Assembly (NCBI GenBank): GCA_008477525.1
Contig: SPDT01000007.1
Location: 1,240,001-1,304,000 of the forward strand
DNA from: Hypomyces perniciosus
Lineage: Eukaryota > Ascomycota > Sordariomycetes > Hypocreales > Hypocreaceae
Length of the DNA stretch: 64,000 bases
Direction of reading: 5' to 3'
Part shown: piece after piece, positions 26,877 to 38,329 of the stretch
Layout: every line of letters begins with the position of its first letter
Position numbering within the stretch: position 1 is the first letter of the stretch
Position numbers and translations under genes: made by a program
Notes under the pieces: generated by a model
The model's input: only the letters and a program-made list of their open reading frames with translations
What the model was told of the DNA's origin: nothing
Database searches by the model: none

Positions 26877-29078
26877 ATGCCCGACGAAATGGAAGACAAC
26901 AGCGCTGAGGTTTCGGATCCTATGTCCGAGAATGAGGAGGACTCGGAGACTTTGCTGAAAGACGAAGACGAAAAAATGGCCGATCAGACCACGGCCAATG
27001 GCGCCTCAGAGGAGAAGAAGAAGTACGACCCAAAGGATCCTCTGAGGCCTAGACGCAAGAAGGCAAGGAGAGCATGCTTTGCTTGTCAAAGAGCTCACCT
27101 CACTTGCGGTGCGTGATACCCAGAGATCCCATCTCCCCTCTGGCAATGCAATCTGATTTGCCCTTCATATGCCATGGACACTCACTCACCCCTCCTACCA
27201 ACACTTACTCCCGTGACCTTCTGTTTCACGTGTCGTCACGTCGACATGGACTAACCGATATATACAGGAGACGAGAGACCATGCAAGCGATGCATCAAGC
27301 GCGGTCTCGCCGATGCCTGTCAGGACGGCGTGCGAAAGAAGGCCAAATACCTCCATGATGCTCCTCCTGAAGCCCTGAGACCCGTCCTCGGCCCCAACTA
27401 CAACCCAAACCCTACGCCTACGAGGCCACACGGGCAACGCAACAATTCGACACACTCCGATACTGCCATTCCAACGGCGGCGGGCAACTTTCTGTCCCAG
27501 GGGGCCGCTGCGCCGTTTCCTGTATATCCAAACCCCAGTCAACCCCAAGTGACTATCCCGGACACCATCGCTTTCAACCCTCAGGCGTCTCCTGTATCGC
27601 CATCTTTCCAAGGTCCTGCACCTACCACCCAAGCTCAAATGGGTAACATGATCCCCAATAACCCCATGGATTTCAATGCCCTTTTCGACCCAAGCAATCC
27701 TGCGCTGTACAACTTCGACCTTGAAGGTCTCAATTTTGGAAGTCAGTATGCCGGCTGGGAATTTGGCATTCTGAATAAGATGGGACTTGGCGCGGAGACG
27801 CCACCTCGAGAAAACTCCATCTCCCAAACCCCCAAGACTGAGGCGAATTTTGCGGCCATGTTCGGCAATGGCACTAATGGCAACTACGATCCCAACATGA
27901 TGGGCGAGTATAGTGGAATCGATCCCATATCGAACATGTACGCTCAGGGGAACCTCCAGCATGGGCTCCCTCATGCATACGCCATTGCTGCTGGCCCAAC
28001 CAGCTTGGCTAGCCCGAGTACAGATACCACCTCCAGCCCGCAAGCTGTGGGGACGATAGACGGTTCACCGAATCCAGCAGGATTTACTGGCATGACAAAT
28101 ATTCCGGGCCCTAGAGTCAAGCCCAGGCCAGACAGGACGGTTCAATCGATTCTTGGAAAGAGGCAACGAGATTCAGCAGCAATTTATGCGAGCGTCAAGG
28201 AGCCGTATCCTTATGTTGCCGGGTTCCACAACATGATTTCCGTTTTGCGAAATCGGTTGCCGCTGAACAAGCTGTTAACGATTGCCCGAGCACTTGGCGA
28301 AATTCGGCCGTCCTTCATTGCCTGCACGAAGGATCTGACACGGGAGGACTTGGTCTTCATGGAAAAATGCTTTCAGCGAACCCTGGTGGAGTTTGACGAC
28401 TTCTTGCAGCATTGTTGTGCACCAACCATCGTGTGTCGACGGTCTGGTGAAGTGGCGGCAGTGAACAAGGAATTTGTGGCGTTGACGGGATGGCCCAAGG
28501 AGGTGCTCCTAGGCAAGGCCCCAAATCAAAACATCCATACCCGATCAGTGTCAGATGAGAACACCGACGACGGTAATAGCAGCATGGGTCCATCTGGTAC
28601 CTCAACTCCCAACAGCAGAAATCCTCCGTTTCAGCACAATGGGGTCCGGACACAGCCGGTGTTCCTTGGGGAGCTGCTAGATGACGACAGCGTTGTCGAA
28701 TTTTACCGCGACTTTGCGCTGCTTGCGTTCGAAGACTCTCGTGGAAAAGTTCAGAGAAGTGGCCGGCTGATGAAATACCGGACCCAAGAGAGCCTGGATG
28801 CGAAGATGATGCATCCTCAAAAAGACCCTAGGACCAGTATTCTCAGCAACAGAGTTACGATGATTGATGGCGAGCACGGGATTTCTAGAATCGAGAAGGA
28901 TGGAAAGGTGGACTGCACCTATTGCTGGACGATTAAGCGGGATGTATTTGACATTCCCATGATGATTATTATCAACGTGAGTTGGCTCTGCGACCTCCAT
29001 GTCTGACCCATGCTGACAATGACCCAGTTCTTACCCAGATACCACCCGAACCAAGAGCCACATCAGCTCGCGGTATAG
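26877..29078 (+). CDS. acuK: Zn2Cys6 transcription activator of gluconeogenesis (AcuK/ERT1 family)
   Basis: Exons 26877-27108, 27268-28976 and 29028-29078 give 663 residues. An acidic N-terminus precedes the zinc cluster, where Cys67, 70, 77, 83, 86 and 95 form C-x2-C-x6-C-x5-C-x2-C-x8-C. The segment [20 protein letters not shown] is the AcuK/ERT1 signature, and the first intron falls between the third and fourth Cys as expected for the family. A long Asn/Pro-rich middle leads to a PAS-like domain (about residues 455-560, [30 protein letters not shown]). The small last exon adds [16 protein letters not shown]. Members activate PEP carboxykinase and fructose-1,6-bisphosphatase genes on gluconeogenic carbon. 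It may form a pair with AcuM, which is not in this window. Confidence 0.93.
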
Positions 29079-29428
29079 TTGTCGGGTGGTCTGATGGTTC
29101 TATACGTTTTGCATGGGAGGTGTTCTCTTTGGATTTAACGTTTGTTTTTTCCTGGATTCACGGGATAAAAAAAAGGGGAACCTTGGATGGGTTTTGGATC
29201 GTAACGCACCGCGCAGCGTATGATGGAGAAATGACTCTTTTGATAAGAGGAGGATGGGACACTTCGATGATACCCGCACATTAGTACTTATATAAATGTT
29301 TGATGGCCAAAGCAATTGGTTTATACCTCTATCCAAAGACTCCGTGTGACTCTATTGACTGTCTATGGAAAAGTCCACTCCCTGTGGCACTTCTTTTATT
29401 CCTTCTCTTTCAAATCACGCTCCGACAT
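29079..29428. other. Convergent intergenic region
   Basis: A 350-base gap between convergent acuK and the riboflavin kinase gene. It is AT-rich and I see nothing in it beyond presumed 3'-UTRs. Confidence 0.55.
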
Positions 29429-30051
29429 TTATAAGGACTTTACGAACCACTCCGCATTCTCCGTCGAAGCCTTCTCCCACGTCCACCCCTCCCTGGCAAG
29501 ACTCTTCCTCGCTACCTCGCAGTCAAAATTAATATCCTCAATCAGTGCCTCCAAGCTCTTGTAATCTTTCTCCTCGCGGATAAACCCCAAGATCAAAAGC
29601 CTCATGTGCGCGCCGTAGAAGTCTTGGGCGAATTTGTGCAGGATGTGCACCTCTGCGCTGCGGACGGTGTTTTTGTAGAAGGGGTTGTAGCCAATGGACA
29701 TGACCATGGGGAAGACGGTGAAGCTGCCCTCGGAGGAGGAGGGCGGTTGGTCCGGGTGTGAGGCGGGCAGAGAGAGGGAGGCGTAGCCGAAGTAGACGCC
29801 CGAGGGGATAGATGAGATCCAGGGGGTGAGGGCGTCGTCGACGGGGAGGTTGGCGGTTGGGATGCCGAGCTGGGAGGTTTAGAAGGTGTGTTTTTATAGA
29901 GTGAATATGAGTGAGATTGGGGATATGTAGGGAGGGGACTCACCTCTTTGGAGCCACGACCGAAGCCGGAGATGACTTTTCCTTCCATCTTGTAAGGATA
30001 AGGGGTCTCGGGCCCGGCTTCTGAGCCAACGACCTCAGGACGACCAGCCAT
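29429..30051 (-). CDS. fmn1: Riboflavin kinase
   Basis: Exons 30051-29944 and 29869-29429 give 182 residues. It converts riboflavin and ATP to FMN, the first step of flavin cofactor synthesis. The flavokinase signature is intact across the splice junction: [13 protein letters not shown] joined to [11 protein letters not shown], giving the G-x-GRG-x5-G-x-PTAN motif that binds ATP and Mg. Further marks are [37 protein letters not shown] (the family N-P-x-F-x(n)-E-x-H motif with the catalytic Glu) and the C-terminal [30 protein letters not shown]. The length matches fungal monofunctional riboflavin kinases. No FAD synthetase domain is fused. Confidence 0.95.
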
Positions 30052-32272
30052 TGTTGTTGAGGCTGAGACACGCAGGTTTTAAGAATGGTGTGAGGTGTGA
30101 GAGTTGAGGATGAGTGAAAATCACGGCAGCGTGGATTGATTGTGCTGTCAGCGGTCTCGCCGGCCAGACGGGATAAGACACGTAGATGAGTTAATATGTC
30201 GTCGTTTGAATCAATGGGTGATGAATCCGAAAATAAATCCGAGGCAGTGGCTAAGGAAAAGAAGCGGTTTAGATCAAGTCGAAGTCAAGTATGGCTGACT
30301 GAGACGAGGTGGGATGTCTTTATCGGATCGCGTGCGATAGCGGGGCAGAACAGATGGAGTGCGGAGTCCGTAGTTCGAGAATTACTCCGAAGTTGTCCAG
30401 TAGAAGCCAAAGGAAGAAAAGCCGTAATGGTCAGTCAGCCGCGGGGCATTTCGGGTCATCATCAAGTCACAACTCCGAAGTGCGAGTTTGGGCAATTTTC
30501 ATAAGCTTGGTTAGGATGTATGGGCTTACCTTAACCCCTGCAAGCTTCCCTCATGTCATGGCAAGTCTTGGAGGCTGCGAAGCGATTTTCGGCCCCCAGG
30601 AGGATACTGATGAGCAGAGGTGCACATACAGTGTTAGAGATAATACCGCCAGGATTATGACACGCACGAGTACGAAGTACACTGAAGCATATGGATGTGG
30701 ATGTGGCCTCGCGACCCCCCCAACGCATAGAACTAGCATTCCCTATTTCACCTCATTTGGTGGGTTGTGATTTGAGAGTCCCAGATGGCGCAAGACAGCG
30801 CTCCTCGTGGGACTATCAAGGCGACAGGGCTAATTGGAATATATTTCTAGTTCCTATTATTACAATCAAGAGGATAATACTACAGTAAAGTAAATGCAAT
30901 TCATCATTCTCATACTAATACTAGCCAGCCTATTTCCGGTCCTCCCTATGCTCATACCGATAATGCTTGTCAATTGACACAGAGCGCCGAAGCTATGTAA
31001 GTGCATGTGTCTCTAAGGAGTAATCTAAGCTTACAAGATCCTGTGTGAAAGTCATTTTCTTAGGATGGAAACGGTTCAAACGAACATCATAATCCTCTTA
31101 GCTGAACTTTTCAGACAATCGAAGCACATAATCCCGGCATAGATTACTTAGTATTATCTAGATATAAAGATAGCCTATATACTAGGTAAGACTAAATATC
31201 TTATCTTATTTAACCAGTCACCTAAATGGAACTAGATATTGTTACTGGATAGATCCTTCGCACTCTATACCTCTATCCGGTAACACGGCCTTCTATTGGT
31301 TATCATGTAAGCTGTGTCGCAATGCGCATGGTTTGATATCCTGAGACTTACACAGAGATCTCTCGCAGAGGGCAACTATCAGGACATCCGAGAGAGCTCA
31401 CTTTAGCCAAGACGAGATAGAAAACCGCTGTCGACACCATTAGGTATTAAATATTTAAACTGCTTGCCACTATCGAACATAGCCTCACCATACTTAGCGT
31501 GCACAATGCAGCATAGATGTAAACTGGCTACCTCATCACCAAGATCTCAGTTTAACAGAGCATTGGCTACTAGGTATGGATTTTCTTTACAACTCGAAGA
31601 AATGTTTGTCTGGTCCGATAATTACCAGTTGATAACGAGGCAGTGCTGTATTATTCACAGGTCATTACGCACCAGTTACCTCAAACATCGCAGCTTGGCA
31701 ATGAGCGCTTCCAGCCTGACCTTCAAGTGTAGAAAATGGCAATTGAATGTAATTTTTATATGAGGTATGATTGAATGCTTCGTTTTTGGCATTTAAGGCA
31801 TTGTTCTGATAGAATGAAGATAGAATGTAAGCCTGGCTCTCGTAACAACGGCGTGCCAAGTCGGCGTGCCGTAATTCGTCATCCGTAATTCCGTCTCCAG
31901 AAGCTAACAGTGAAAACACCCCAACTTCGCCATTCCCACCATGCCCATGAGGTAACTTGCGTCTTTGCCTCCTCTTGTCCTTGCGAATAATACACATCGT
32001 CCTGCCAGCTTTAAAGATGCGATTAGATCCCGAATCCTAGTTACCCTGGCTTGCCGTAACTCCAAGAGACACACTTTTGAGCGCATGACCTGTCACGGGC
32101 GATGACAGCAGCTAATCGGATATAGTATGCCGGGCACTTTGCGAACATCTCCTTCCTTGTGCACACTGCTGAAAACAAGGACAGCAGCAGAGGCGGTTGG
32201 ACGAGGGCTGTAATGATGTCGTACCCGCAGGCGTGCAAAATTGACACCGACTCGTACCTGGTGCTCACCGAA
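30052..32272. other. Gene-free intergenic region, partly AT-rich
   Basis: No gene is supported. The segment 30900-31800 is AT-richer than the surroundings and has CTATATA/CTAGGTA-type strings, possibly the trace of an old repeat mutated by RIP. I could not identify terminal repeats or a transposase frame. Confidence 0.5.
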
Positions 32273-33007
32273 TCACTGAGTTGTCTGTCCCTCCTCAGAG
32301 GACTGCTGTGGCCACTCCATTCGGCCCAACCTGAGGACATCACTCTGCTCAACAACCCAATACTTGCTCGGAGCCTGGCCCTCAGCCGCGAGCTGTGCAG
32401 CTCTGATCGTCGCCCGGGCAATGACTTCAGCCTCTGCTCCAAAAGTATCCTGCAAGCCCACAGTGTTCAACCCTTGCACAAAATACTGGACCCAAGCCTC
32501 GCGAGATCTGCCCCGCTCGCGCTCTCCGAGAATCATGGCAGGCCTGAGAACAACAGCATTCTCAAAGCCGAGTTCCTTGATTGTATCCTCGACACCAATC
32601 TTCATCTTGCTAAACGGCGCAAAGCTCGACAAGAAGCCGCGTGTGCCAGCGCTAGAGAGGAAGACGAAGGTCTTGACGCCAGCGGCTTTGGCAGCCTGGG
32701 CGAGCTCGATGTTGAGGTCATGATCGATCTTCCACTGGTTTTCGACACCGCCGGCGAGTGCGCGTGTGGTGCCGAGGGCGGAGAAGACAACAGAGGGGGT
32801 GGGCGAGAGGCTGGATAGAGAGGATGCCCATTTCGTGGTGTCGCTGTCGATGATGGCGTTGAGGTTGGGGGAGGTGGTCTTGGGCGCGCGACGAGTGATG
32901 CTGGTGATCGGCTTGAGGGTTTCGAGGGCGAGGAGGTTGGAGAGAATGTAGGAACCGACGAGACCAGTTGAGCCGAAGACGGCGGCGGAAGAGGTGACGT
33001 TGGCCAT
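32273..33007 (-). CDS. fmp52: FMP52-like mitochondrial NAD(P)-binding protein
   Basis: A single exon encodes 244 residues. It is a Rossmann-fold protein of the atypical short-chain dehydrogenase/NmrA-related superfamily, assigned in yeast to mitochondria and ER; the substrate is unknown. The dinucleotide-binding loop is at the extreme N-terminus (AAVFGSTGLVGSYIL, residues 8-22, pattern G-x-x-G-x-x-G). It is followed by ITRRAPK, VVFSALGTTRALAGG..QWKIDHDLNIELAQAAKAAGV, then KTFVFLSSAGTRG and ENAVVLRPAMILGERERGRSRE. These are characteristic of the Fmp52 family. The ATG at 33007 is chosen because it places the GxxGxxG loop at the expected distance from the start. Confidence 0.92.
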   Translation of the reverse strand: MANVTSSAAVFGSTGLVGSYILSNLLALETLKPITSITRRAPKTTSPNLNAIIDSDTTKWASSLSSLSPTPSVVFSALGTTRALAGGVENQWKIDHDLNIELAQAAKAAGVKTFVFLSSAGTRGFLSSFAPFSKMKIGVEDTIKELGFENAVVLRPAMILGERERGRSREAWVQYFVQGLNTVGLQDTFGAEAEVIARATIRAAQLAAEGQAPSKYWVVEQSDVLRLGRMEWPQQSSEEGQTTQ

Positions 33008-33229
33008 GGTGAATGTTGACTGAGGAATGTTGATATGCGTACAAGCAGGACTGTCAAATTCTAGAGTTGGAGTTGGAGACAATGAATAGATAAATAAGTA
33101 CGGGTAGCAAAGGTTTCATATCCAAGTACAGACCAACTCCGCCCTTCGGGCTTTACCACTTTCCTCCATCCTCCATCCTCCAGCACGCCATCTCAGACAA
33201 ATGCAGCGGAGCGGGGTGGACTTTGATTA

Positions 33230-33460
33230 AAAATTAGTGTTCAAAAGTATCCGAACACCTCACAGTGCATTCATTACCTTAAACTGCAATAACTTACATA
33301 TAATACTCTACAATATATTTAAAAGGAAAATATGTAATACAATAAAAATAGATAAATAGCTTCTCTAATAGCTAAATTATATAATTATATTTATTATAAT
33401 TTATTTATAAAACTCCTTTATTGGATAGTATATAATTTGATACATGTAAAAGCATACCAT
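33230..33460. mobile_element. Possible degenerate DNA-transposon relic
   Basis: An abrupt AT-rich block begins with AGTGTTCAAAAGTATCCGAACA, which has the look of a Tc1/mariner-type end, and then dissolves into A/T-only words such as TATAATTATATTTATTATAATTTATTTATA. No matching inverted end and no coding remnant were found, so this is a weak call. Confidence 0.25.
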
Positions 33461-33723
33461 TCATTCCCTTTCCTTTCCTTCACTTTTCACTTTTCCACTC
33501 CTTCCAGCCTATTGTGTATCATATGGTAGCAATTTCATAATTCCGATCGTGTAACCAGCTTCTGCTGCCAGATACAGCCAAACGCAACCAACCAACCAAC
33601 CAACCAAGCTGCAACCAGACCTATCTACGATTAAGTCGTCCCTTTTATTAGGCCTGAACGGCAGCTTAAATCCAAGTAAGTTTTTTTCCTTGGTTAAGTG
33701 TCTTTTCCTTGGTTAAACGACCC

Positions 33724-33748
33724 CCCGTGCCTAATCCTTAGGCACGGG
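33724..33748. repeat. Perfect 11-bp inverted repeat (hairpin)
   Basis: CCCGTGCCTAA, three-base loop TCC, then TTAGGCACGGG. It lies 20-50 bases after two direct copies of TCCTTGGTTAA. The function is unknown; it could be a transposon end or a fold-back fragment. Confidence 0.7.
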
Positions 33749-34120
33749 AAAGTGGTTGACTTTTAGACCCCCCAAGTAGTATTTTTTTTCTTTCTGTTTT
33801 TTGGCCATGACAGATGCATGATGTCGTATTATTTCGTAAACGCGGAATCAGATGTCTCGGGATGTTCAGCTCCGCAAATTCCAGGGTTAGCATGGAGGAG
33901 ATAGGAGATAGTACTAAAAAGCCCACTACTAATATTTAGTGGGATTGAAGTCCTCTGCCCCTCCTATCGTCATAGCTTCTGCCTGCGAGAGCTTCGTAGG
34001 ACAAGGACGCCTACAGGCTATGGAACGTGCTCCTCTCAATTGAACTTCCTCGTAGTACTCCCTACGCATTCAAACCCTTTATTTTGTTGCGGAATATTAC
34101 TTCAACTCCAATCGTCCGCC

Positions 34121-34774
34121 ATGGCTACTCCGTACGAAGGTATGATCACACGTTGCTGGGGTGGTTAGCAGAATGGAAGCTCACGCCGTCTTTGCGCAGT
34201 CGAACACAATGTCAAATTCGCCGAGCCTCGTCGCTCAACCCGCCGCGTCGACATGGCCTCCTTCTTCTCCCTCCTCAACCAAATCAGCGAGCCCTCCGGC
34301 ACGCAAACGCCTCACCACAATCCTCACGCGACGCCCACGCCCGTCGACACGGCCGCGCTGTTCCGCCTGCTGCAGGACCAGCTCCAGACGCTGTACAGCA
34401 CAGCGCCCACGGCGGACAACCGCGAGTTTTTGGAGAGGCTGATTACCTCGCTGGAGGATGACATCCATGACCCGCCGACGACGCTGCGGGGTGTGAGCCA
34501 GGAGTTTGTGGACGCGCTGGATAGAGTGAATAGAAAGAAGCTGGATAAGGAGGATGATTGCGCCATCTGCAAGGTGCCGTATCTGGAGGATGAGTATTGC
34601 CTTGTTGTGGAGTTGCCGTGTAAGGGACGGCATCAGTTCGACCTTGAGTGTGTTGGGCCGTGGTTGCGCAGTAAGGGAACGTGTCCGATGTGTCGCGAGG
34701 AGATGAACAAGAAGAAGGCGATACCGGTGGTAGAGGATGACGAGGAAGAGGATGGAGATATGATGTATGCATAA
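34121..34774 (+). CDS. RING-type zinc-finger protein (probable E3 ubiquitin ligase)
   Basis: Exons 34121-34139 and 34200-34774 give 197 residues; the first exon is only 19 nt and encodes MATPYE. The N-terminal half includes RRSTRRVDMASFFSLLNQI and a helical segment (LFRLLQDQLQTLY, FLERLITSLEDDI). The RING finger occupies about residues 135-182: CAICKVPY, then LPCKGRHQFDLECVGPWL and GTCPMCREEM, with the pattern C-x2-C..C-x3-H..C..C-x2-C. This is similar to RING-H2 ligases, which bind E2 enzymes. An acidic tail ends the protein. The substrate is unknown. The downstream in-frame Met at 34253 (MASFFSLL) is a possible alternative start, but the upstream splice keeps an open frame and a good Kozak context. 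Confidence 0.87.
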
Positions 34775-34983
34775 AAAGAATCATGAAACACTTGGCGAGG
34801 AAGACATCAAGGGGCATATAGGCGTACTGGAGTTTTGGGATGGCATATGACAGGCGACAGTCCTCTTGCTGTTGAATACGAGAAAGATGATGGTTCGACA
34901 GAGGATACCGTTATTTTCCCTTTTTTGACCAGACCAGACCTTTTGATTTTCTTGTAGAGTAATTTCAACGTTTCTGTTCTTGT

Positions 34984-35848
34984 TCAACCCTCTAGGCTCT
35001 TCATCACCTCCAAGGCCTTCTCCGTTCTCCTCTTCACATCTTCGCTTCCTGCTTCTGCCTTCAGCTCCTCCAACCTCTTCCCCCAGAACTTCCATCGCTC
35101 CGCACTGAACCCAGGCTTACCCGAGAACAGCTCTCCGGGACTCAGGGATCTTTTTTCCGCGTCATCTAGTTGCACCTCCGTGCGTCCCTCCTCATACAAG
35201 ACCTTGCCAGCGTGGATGATCCACTCGGATGCCGTCGTCAGATACATATCCTTTAACCTAGGGGATGAAAGCGGCTCCTCAAGGCCATCTCGAAGTTCCC
35301 AGAGGGCAAAGTTGTCCCATGGTTGAACAGAGGAGCCGACGAGCCGTGCGGCGAAGGAGTTGAGGGATAGCCACTCCGAGACGGCAGTGTCTGGTCCATC
35401 AGCCTCGGGTACGCCTGTAGGCGAAAGTGTCAGACAAAAATATCATTCATGAAGCTGTGTGGGATGTATTAGACTTACCATTCCACGATTCCCTCATGAC
35501 AGCTCCTAGTAAGGGAAAATCAGCCCAGACGCTGAGGGAGCTGCCCCAAATCTCCACGTTCTGCCGGGGCTTGGCCTTGAGCTGCTCCAAAACTGAGGCA
35601 AAGACCTGCAGGCGCGCATCGTCGTGAGGAATCCTTTTCACGACCTCGACGAAAAAACCCCACAGCGGCCAGAGGAACTCCTCTGCGTCTTCGTTGCCTG
35701 TGAAGAGCTTGTCGATTTCGCTGGCGGTGGTTTCGGCGGAAGCCCCGTTGTTGATGGCGGGGTCCAAGACGTCGGCTAGTTTGGTCTGGACTTGTTGGTC
35801 GAAGTCGCCGATGATGAGGGAGCGGATGTCGATTGAGGGACCGGCCAT
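34984..35848 (-). CDS. DUF3632-like fungal protein
   Basis: Exons 35848-35479 and 35414-34984 give 266 residues. The sequence has the form of the fungal DUF3632 family: LWPLWGFFVEVVKRIPHDDARLQVFASVLEQLK, then ADFPLLGAVMRESWN, WLSLNSFAARLVGSSVQPWDNFALWELRDGLE and MYLTTASEWIIHAGKVLYE. It ends with a charged helical segment FSAERWKFWGKRLEEL. No catalytic motif is visible and the function of the family is unknown. The ATG at 35848 (MAGPSIDIRS) is used because the longer frame begins at a TTG. The gene converges with the RING gene upstream. Confidence 0.82.
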
Positions 35849-36384
35849 GGCTGCGATGTTTGGGGATGCGACTTTGAGTGCGGATGTTGAAGCTGTTGAA
35901 AATCCTCGAGGTGTTGTGTTGCGGGGAAGTTGGTGTAAGTGCAAGTCAGACTTAAGCGTAGAGGAGGAATGCCCGCCGAAGGGTCACTGATGGAGTTGAA
36001 ATACAATTTGTGCCTCGCAAAGCTCTTATCCACATATCAAACACACGGCAGACAAAACGATCCTCTCTATTTAAATACGTATCATCATTGCCGGCTGCGT
36101 CATCGGCTCGGGCGCCTTTTGGAGTTGCGGGGCATTTGGAGCATTTGGAGCATTTGGAGCATTTGGAGGGGCCAATCAGTTGAGCAATGAGGGGCACGAT
36201 TTTGCCGTCTTTGAGGATGCTACCCAGATGCGGTAGGTAGAGAGAAGTCGCTTATCTTGAAGGAGAAATGATTCCGTGTTATGGAGTAGTACATAGATAG
36301 TATGTATGATGTTAGCAAAGGTACCTAATGTGGCTGATGTGGGAATGCTGACGATGATGATGCTGCTCAGCCTCAATCAATCAT
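35849..36384. other. Intergenic with 9-bp tandem repeat
   Basis: No gene is supported. It contains four direct copies of GCATTTGGA at about 36131-36168. Confidence 0.6.
36131..36168. repeat. Tandem repeat, GCATTTGGA x4
   Basis: Four perfect 9-bp direct copies. On the minus strand they would read CysSerLys repeats, but no gene is supported. Confidence 0.85.
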
Positions 36385-37363
36385 CTATGCCAACGACATC
36401 TTCATTCCACCATTCGCACAAATAACACTCCCTGTCGTCCACCCGCTCTCGTCTGAACACAACATATCAATCGTCCCGGCAATCTCGCTCGTAAATCCCG
36501 GCCTCCTCCCTCCCATCGACCCCCTCACAATCTTATCAAATCTCGCCGCATCATCTCCCGCCATCGCCAACACATCCTCCTCGCCATCATACGCCGCCAA
36601 CGGCGCTGCATCCACATACGGTTGGTTAATCTTCCAAAACGACTCTCCCACCTCTGCGTACATGTCGCCCCACGCTGGGCCGGGGTTGACTGCATTGACT
36701 GTTGCCCGTCCCGCCAGTTCCCGGCTCCAGGTCCGCGTCATGGCCTCTAGCGCGGCTTTGCTGCCTGCATACACGGATTGGCCGAGGTAGCCAATAGATG
36801 AGGAGACGCTGGAGACGTTGACGATGCGACCGGAGCGGTCGTTGGGGAGGTATGGCGCTACGGCCTGCGTGAGGAGGAGAGGCGCCAGGACGTTGACTGC
36901 GTAGACGCGGGTGAATTCAGCTTCGGTGATGGCACCCCTTTTGGGGTCGTTCAAGGTCTGGTTGGACGACACGCCGGCATTGTTAATGAGAATGTCAATC
37001 TGGAATGCTCCATTTGGACTGTAGCTCCGGAAGAAGGCCTTAGCTGCCTCTACGATCGTGGGTGCTGCGTCTGTGGCGTTGGCGAGATCGGCTTGAACTG
37101 ACTGGCAGTGTATGTTGTGAGCGGATGAGAGTTCCTGGCAGATTTGCTGGGTTGTCTGCTTGGACGATTCTGAAGTGAAGGCCAGGAGGAGATTGCATCC
37201 TTTGACAGCAAGTCGTCTTGCCACGGCAGCACCGATACCTATAGTGATCGGTGAGTTAGTAGCCGCGAGGGTTATCATGTATAGGTAGGTGTGATAGAAG
37301 CTGACCTCGTGAGCCTCCAGTGACGATTCCAAGCTTGTGTTCGTAGGGTCGTGATGCCACCAT
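36385..37363 (-). CDS. Short-chain dehydrogenase/reductase
   Basis: Exons 37363-37306 and 37238-36385 give 303 residues, a classical SDR in length and order. The cofactor loop VTGGSRGIGAAVARRLA (about residues 14-30, T-G-x3-G-x-G) spans the splice site. LINNAGVSSNQ is the structural NNAG motif, and IVNVSSVSSSIGYLGQSVYAGSKAALEAMTRTWSREL holds the catalytic Ser and the Tyr-x3-Lys (YAGSK). NAVNPGPAWGDMY follows, and the C-terminal IAGTIDMLCSDESGWTTGSVICANGGMKM is typical of FabG-like enzymes. The substrate cannot be deduced. It is the last intact gene before the island of broken genes to its right. Confidence 0.92.
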
Positions 37364-38329
37364 TTTGTATGACCTAGATATCAATGAGAACTACAACGAG
37401 GGGTTTTTTCTCCAAGTCGATTTTCGGAAACAAATTTATGTTGCAAAGATTGAGGTTCGTTGAAGAGTCAAATCGTCGCCTCAATATATATTCATCCAAA
37501 CCCCCCCCCCAACGCCCCGCCATACATAGATTCCATGCTGCCATTGGGGCGCATATTTTGGTCTAAACAAATCGTACAAATTGTCCGCTGGAGTTTATCT
37601 CGCGGCGTTTAGTATCCTGCAATCCTGGATTTAGACGCGCCAATCAGAATCTTATAGTGTTTGAGCTTGCCTGTGGTTGGGAGACGAATCGTCAACATCC
37701 CTGTCTCAAACTTACCCTATTTTGAGCTAGAATACTGACAAAGAGACGTTAAAACCCCGAGTATTAGTCCATTCGATAGATTAAATAAAGCAGGGCCCTT
37801 GTTGCACATGTACACAGGAAAACATAGGATTATTGTCATCCAACACTGTTCTAGTGTAGGCATTTCATGGTGAAAGATTGCGCAACATATCACTCCAACC
37901 CGAAGAATAGTCAGGAATCTCTAAATGCAATTATCATAGAATGATCCAACACAGGTCTGCCGCAACTAGGCCCGGCCCAATGGAAGCTGACTACGAAGTA
38001 TGTGATGCACCATTCAAGCCTGCCAGGCTGACCAGGCTGCCTTACTTGCAAATAATTCGGTGGTGGGATCATGAATTGTTTTTGAGAATACACTCATTGT
38101 TTGTAAAGTATTAATTGATATTGCATTTATTGCGCCATGGATCATCAAAGGCCTCAAAGTGAAGAGGGCTCTGATTCAAACAAGCGTCGAAAAGTTGCTT
38201 AAAGGTTGTCAAAATTATGCGAGCAAATGCCAACTCCTCGATCTCGACAAAAGATTGTTTGAAGCCCATTTCTACAAGTCAGCCACGAGGAGCATTGGCT
38301 AGAAAGAGACATTCCAGTCGTAGGAATTT
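37364..38329. other. Intergenic at left edge of accessory island
   Basis: No gene is supported. There is a C-rich run near 37501-37510 and otherwise nothing distinctive. Confidence 0.5.

Larger units (their letters stand above)
33008..34120. other. Intergenic with AT-rich island and hairpin
   Basis: No gene is supported. Features seen: an AT-rich island (about 33230-33460) whose left edge reads GTGTTCAAAAGTATCCGAACACC, a CCAA tandem repeat (about 33586-33606), direct repeats TCCTTGGTTAA near 33686-33718, and a perfect 11-bp inverted repeat at 33724-33748. Confidence 0.55.

Noticed and set aside
27195..28043. 282-codon open frame on the minus strand
   Set aside because: It is entirely antisense to the well-supported acuK/ERT1 coding exon; the composition is that of a complement strand and no motif is present.
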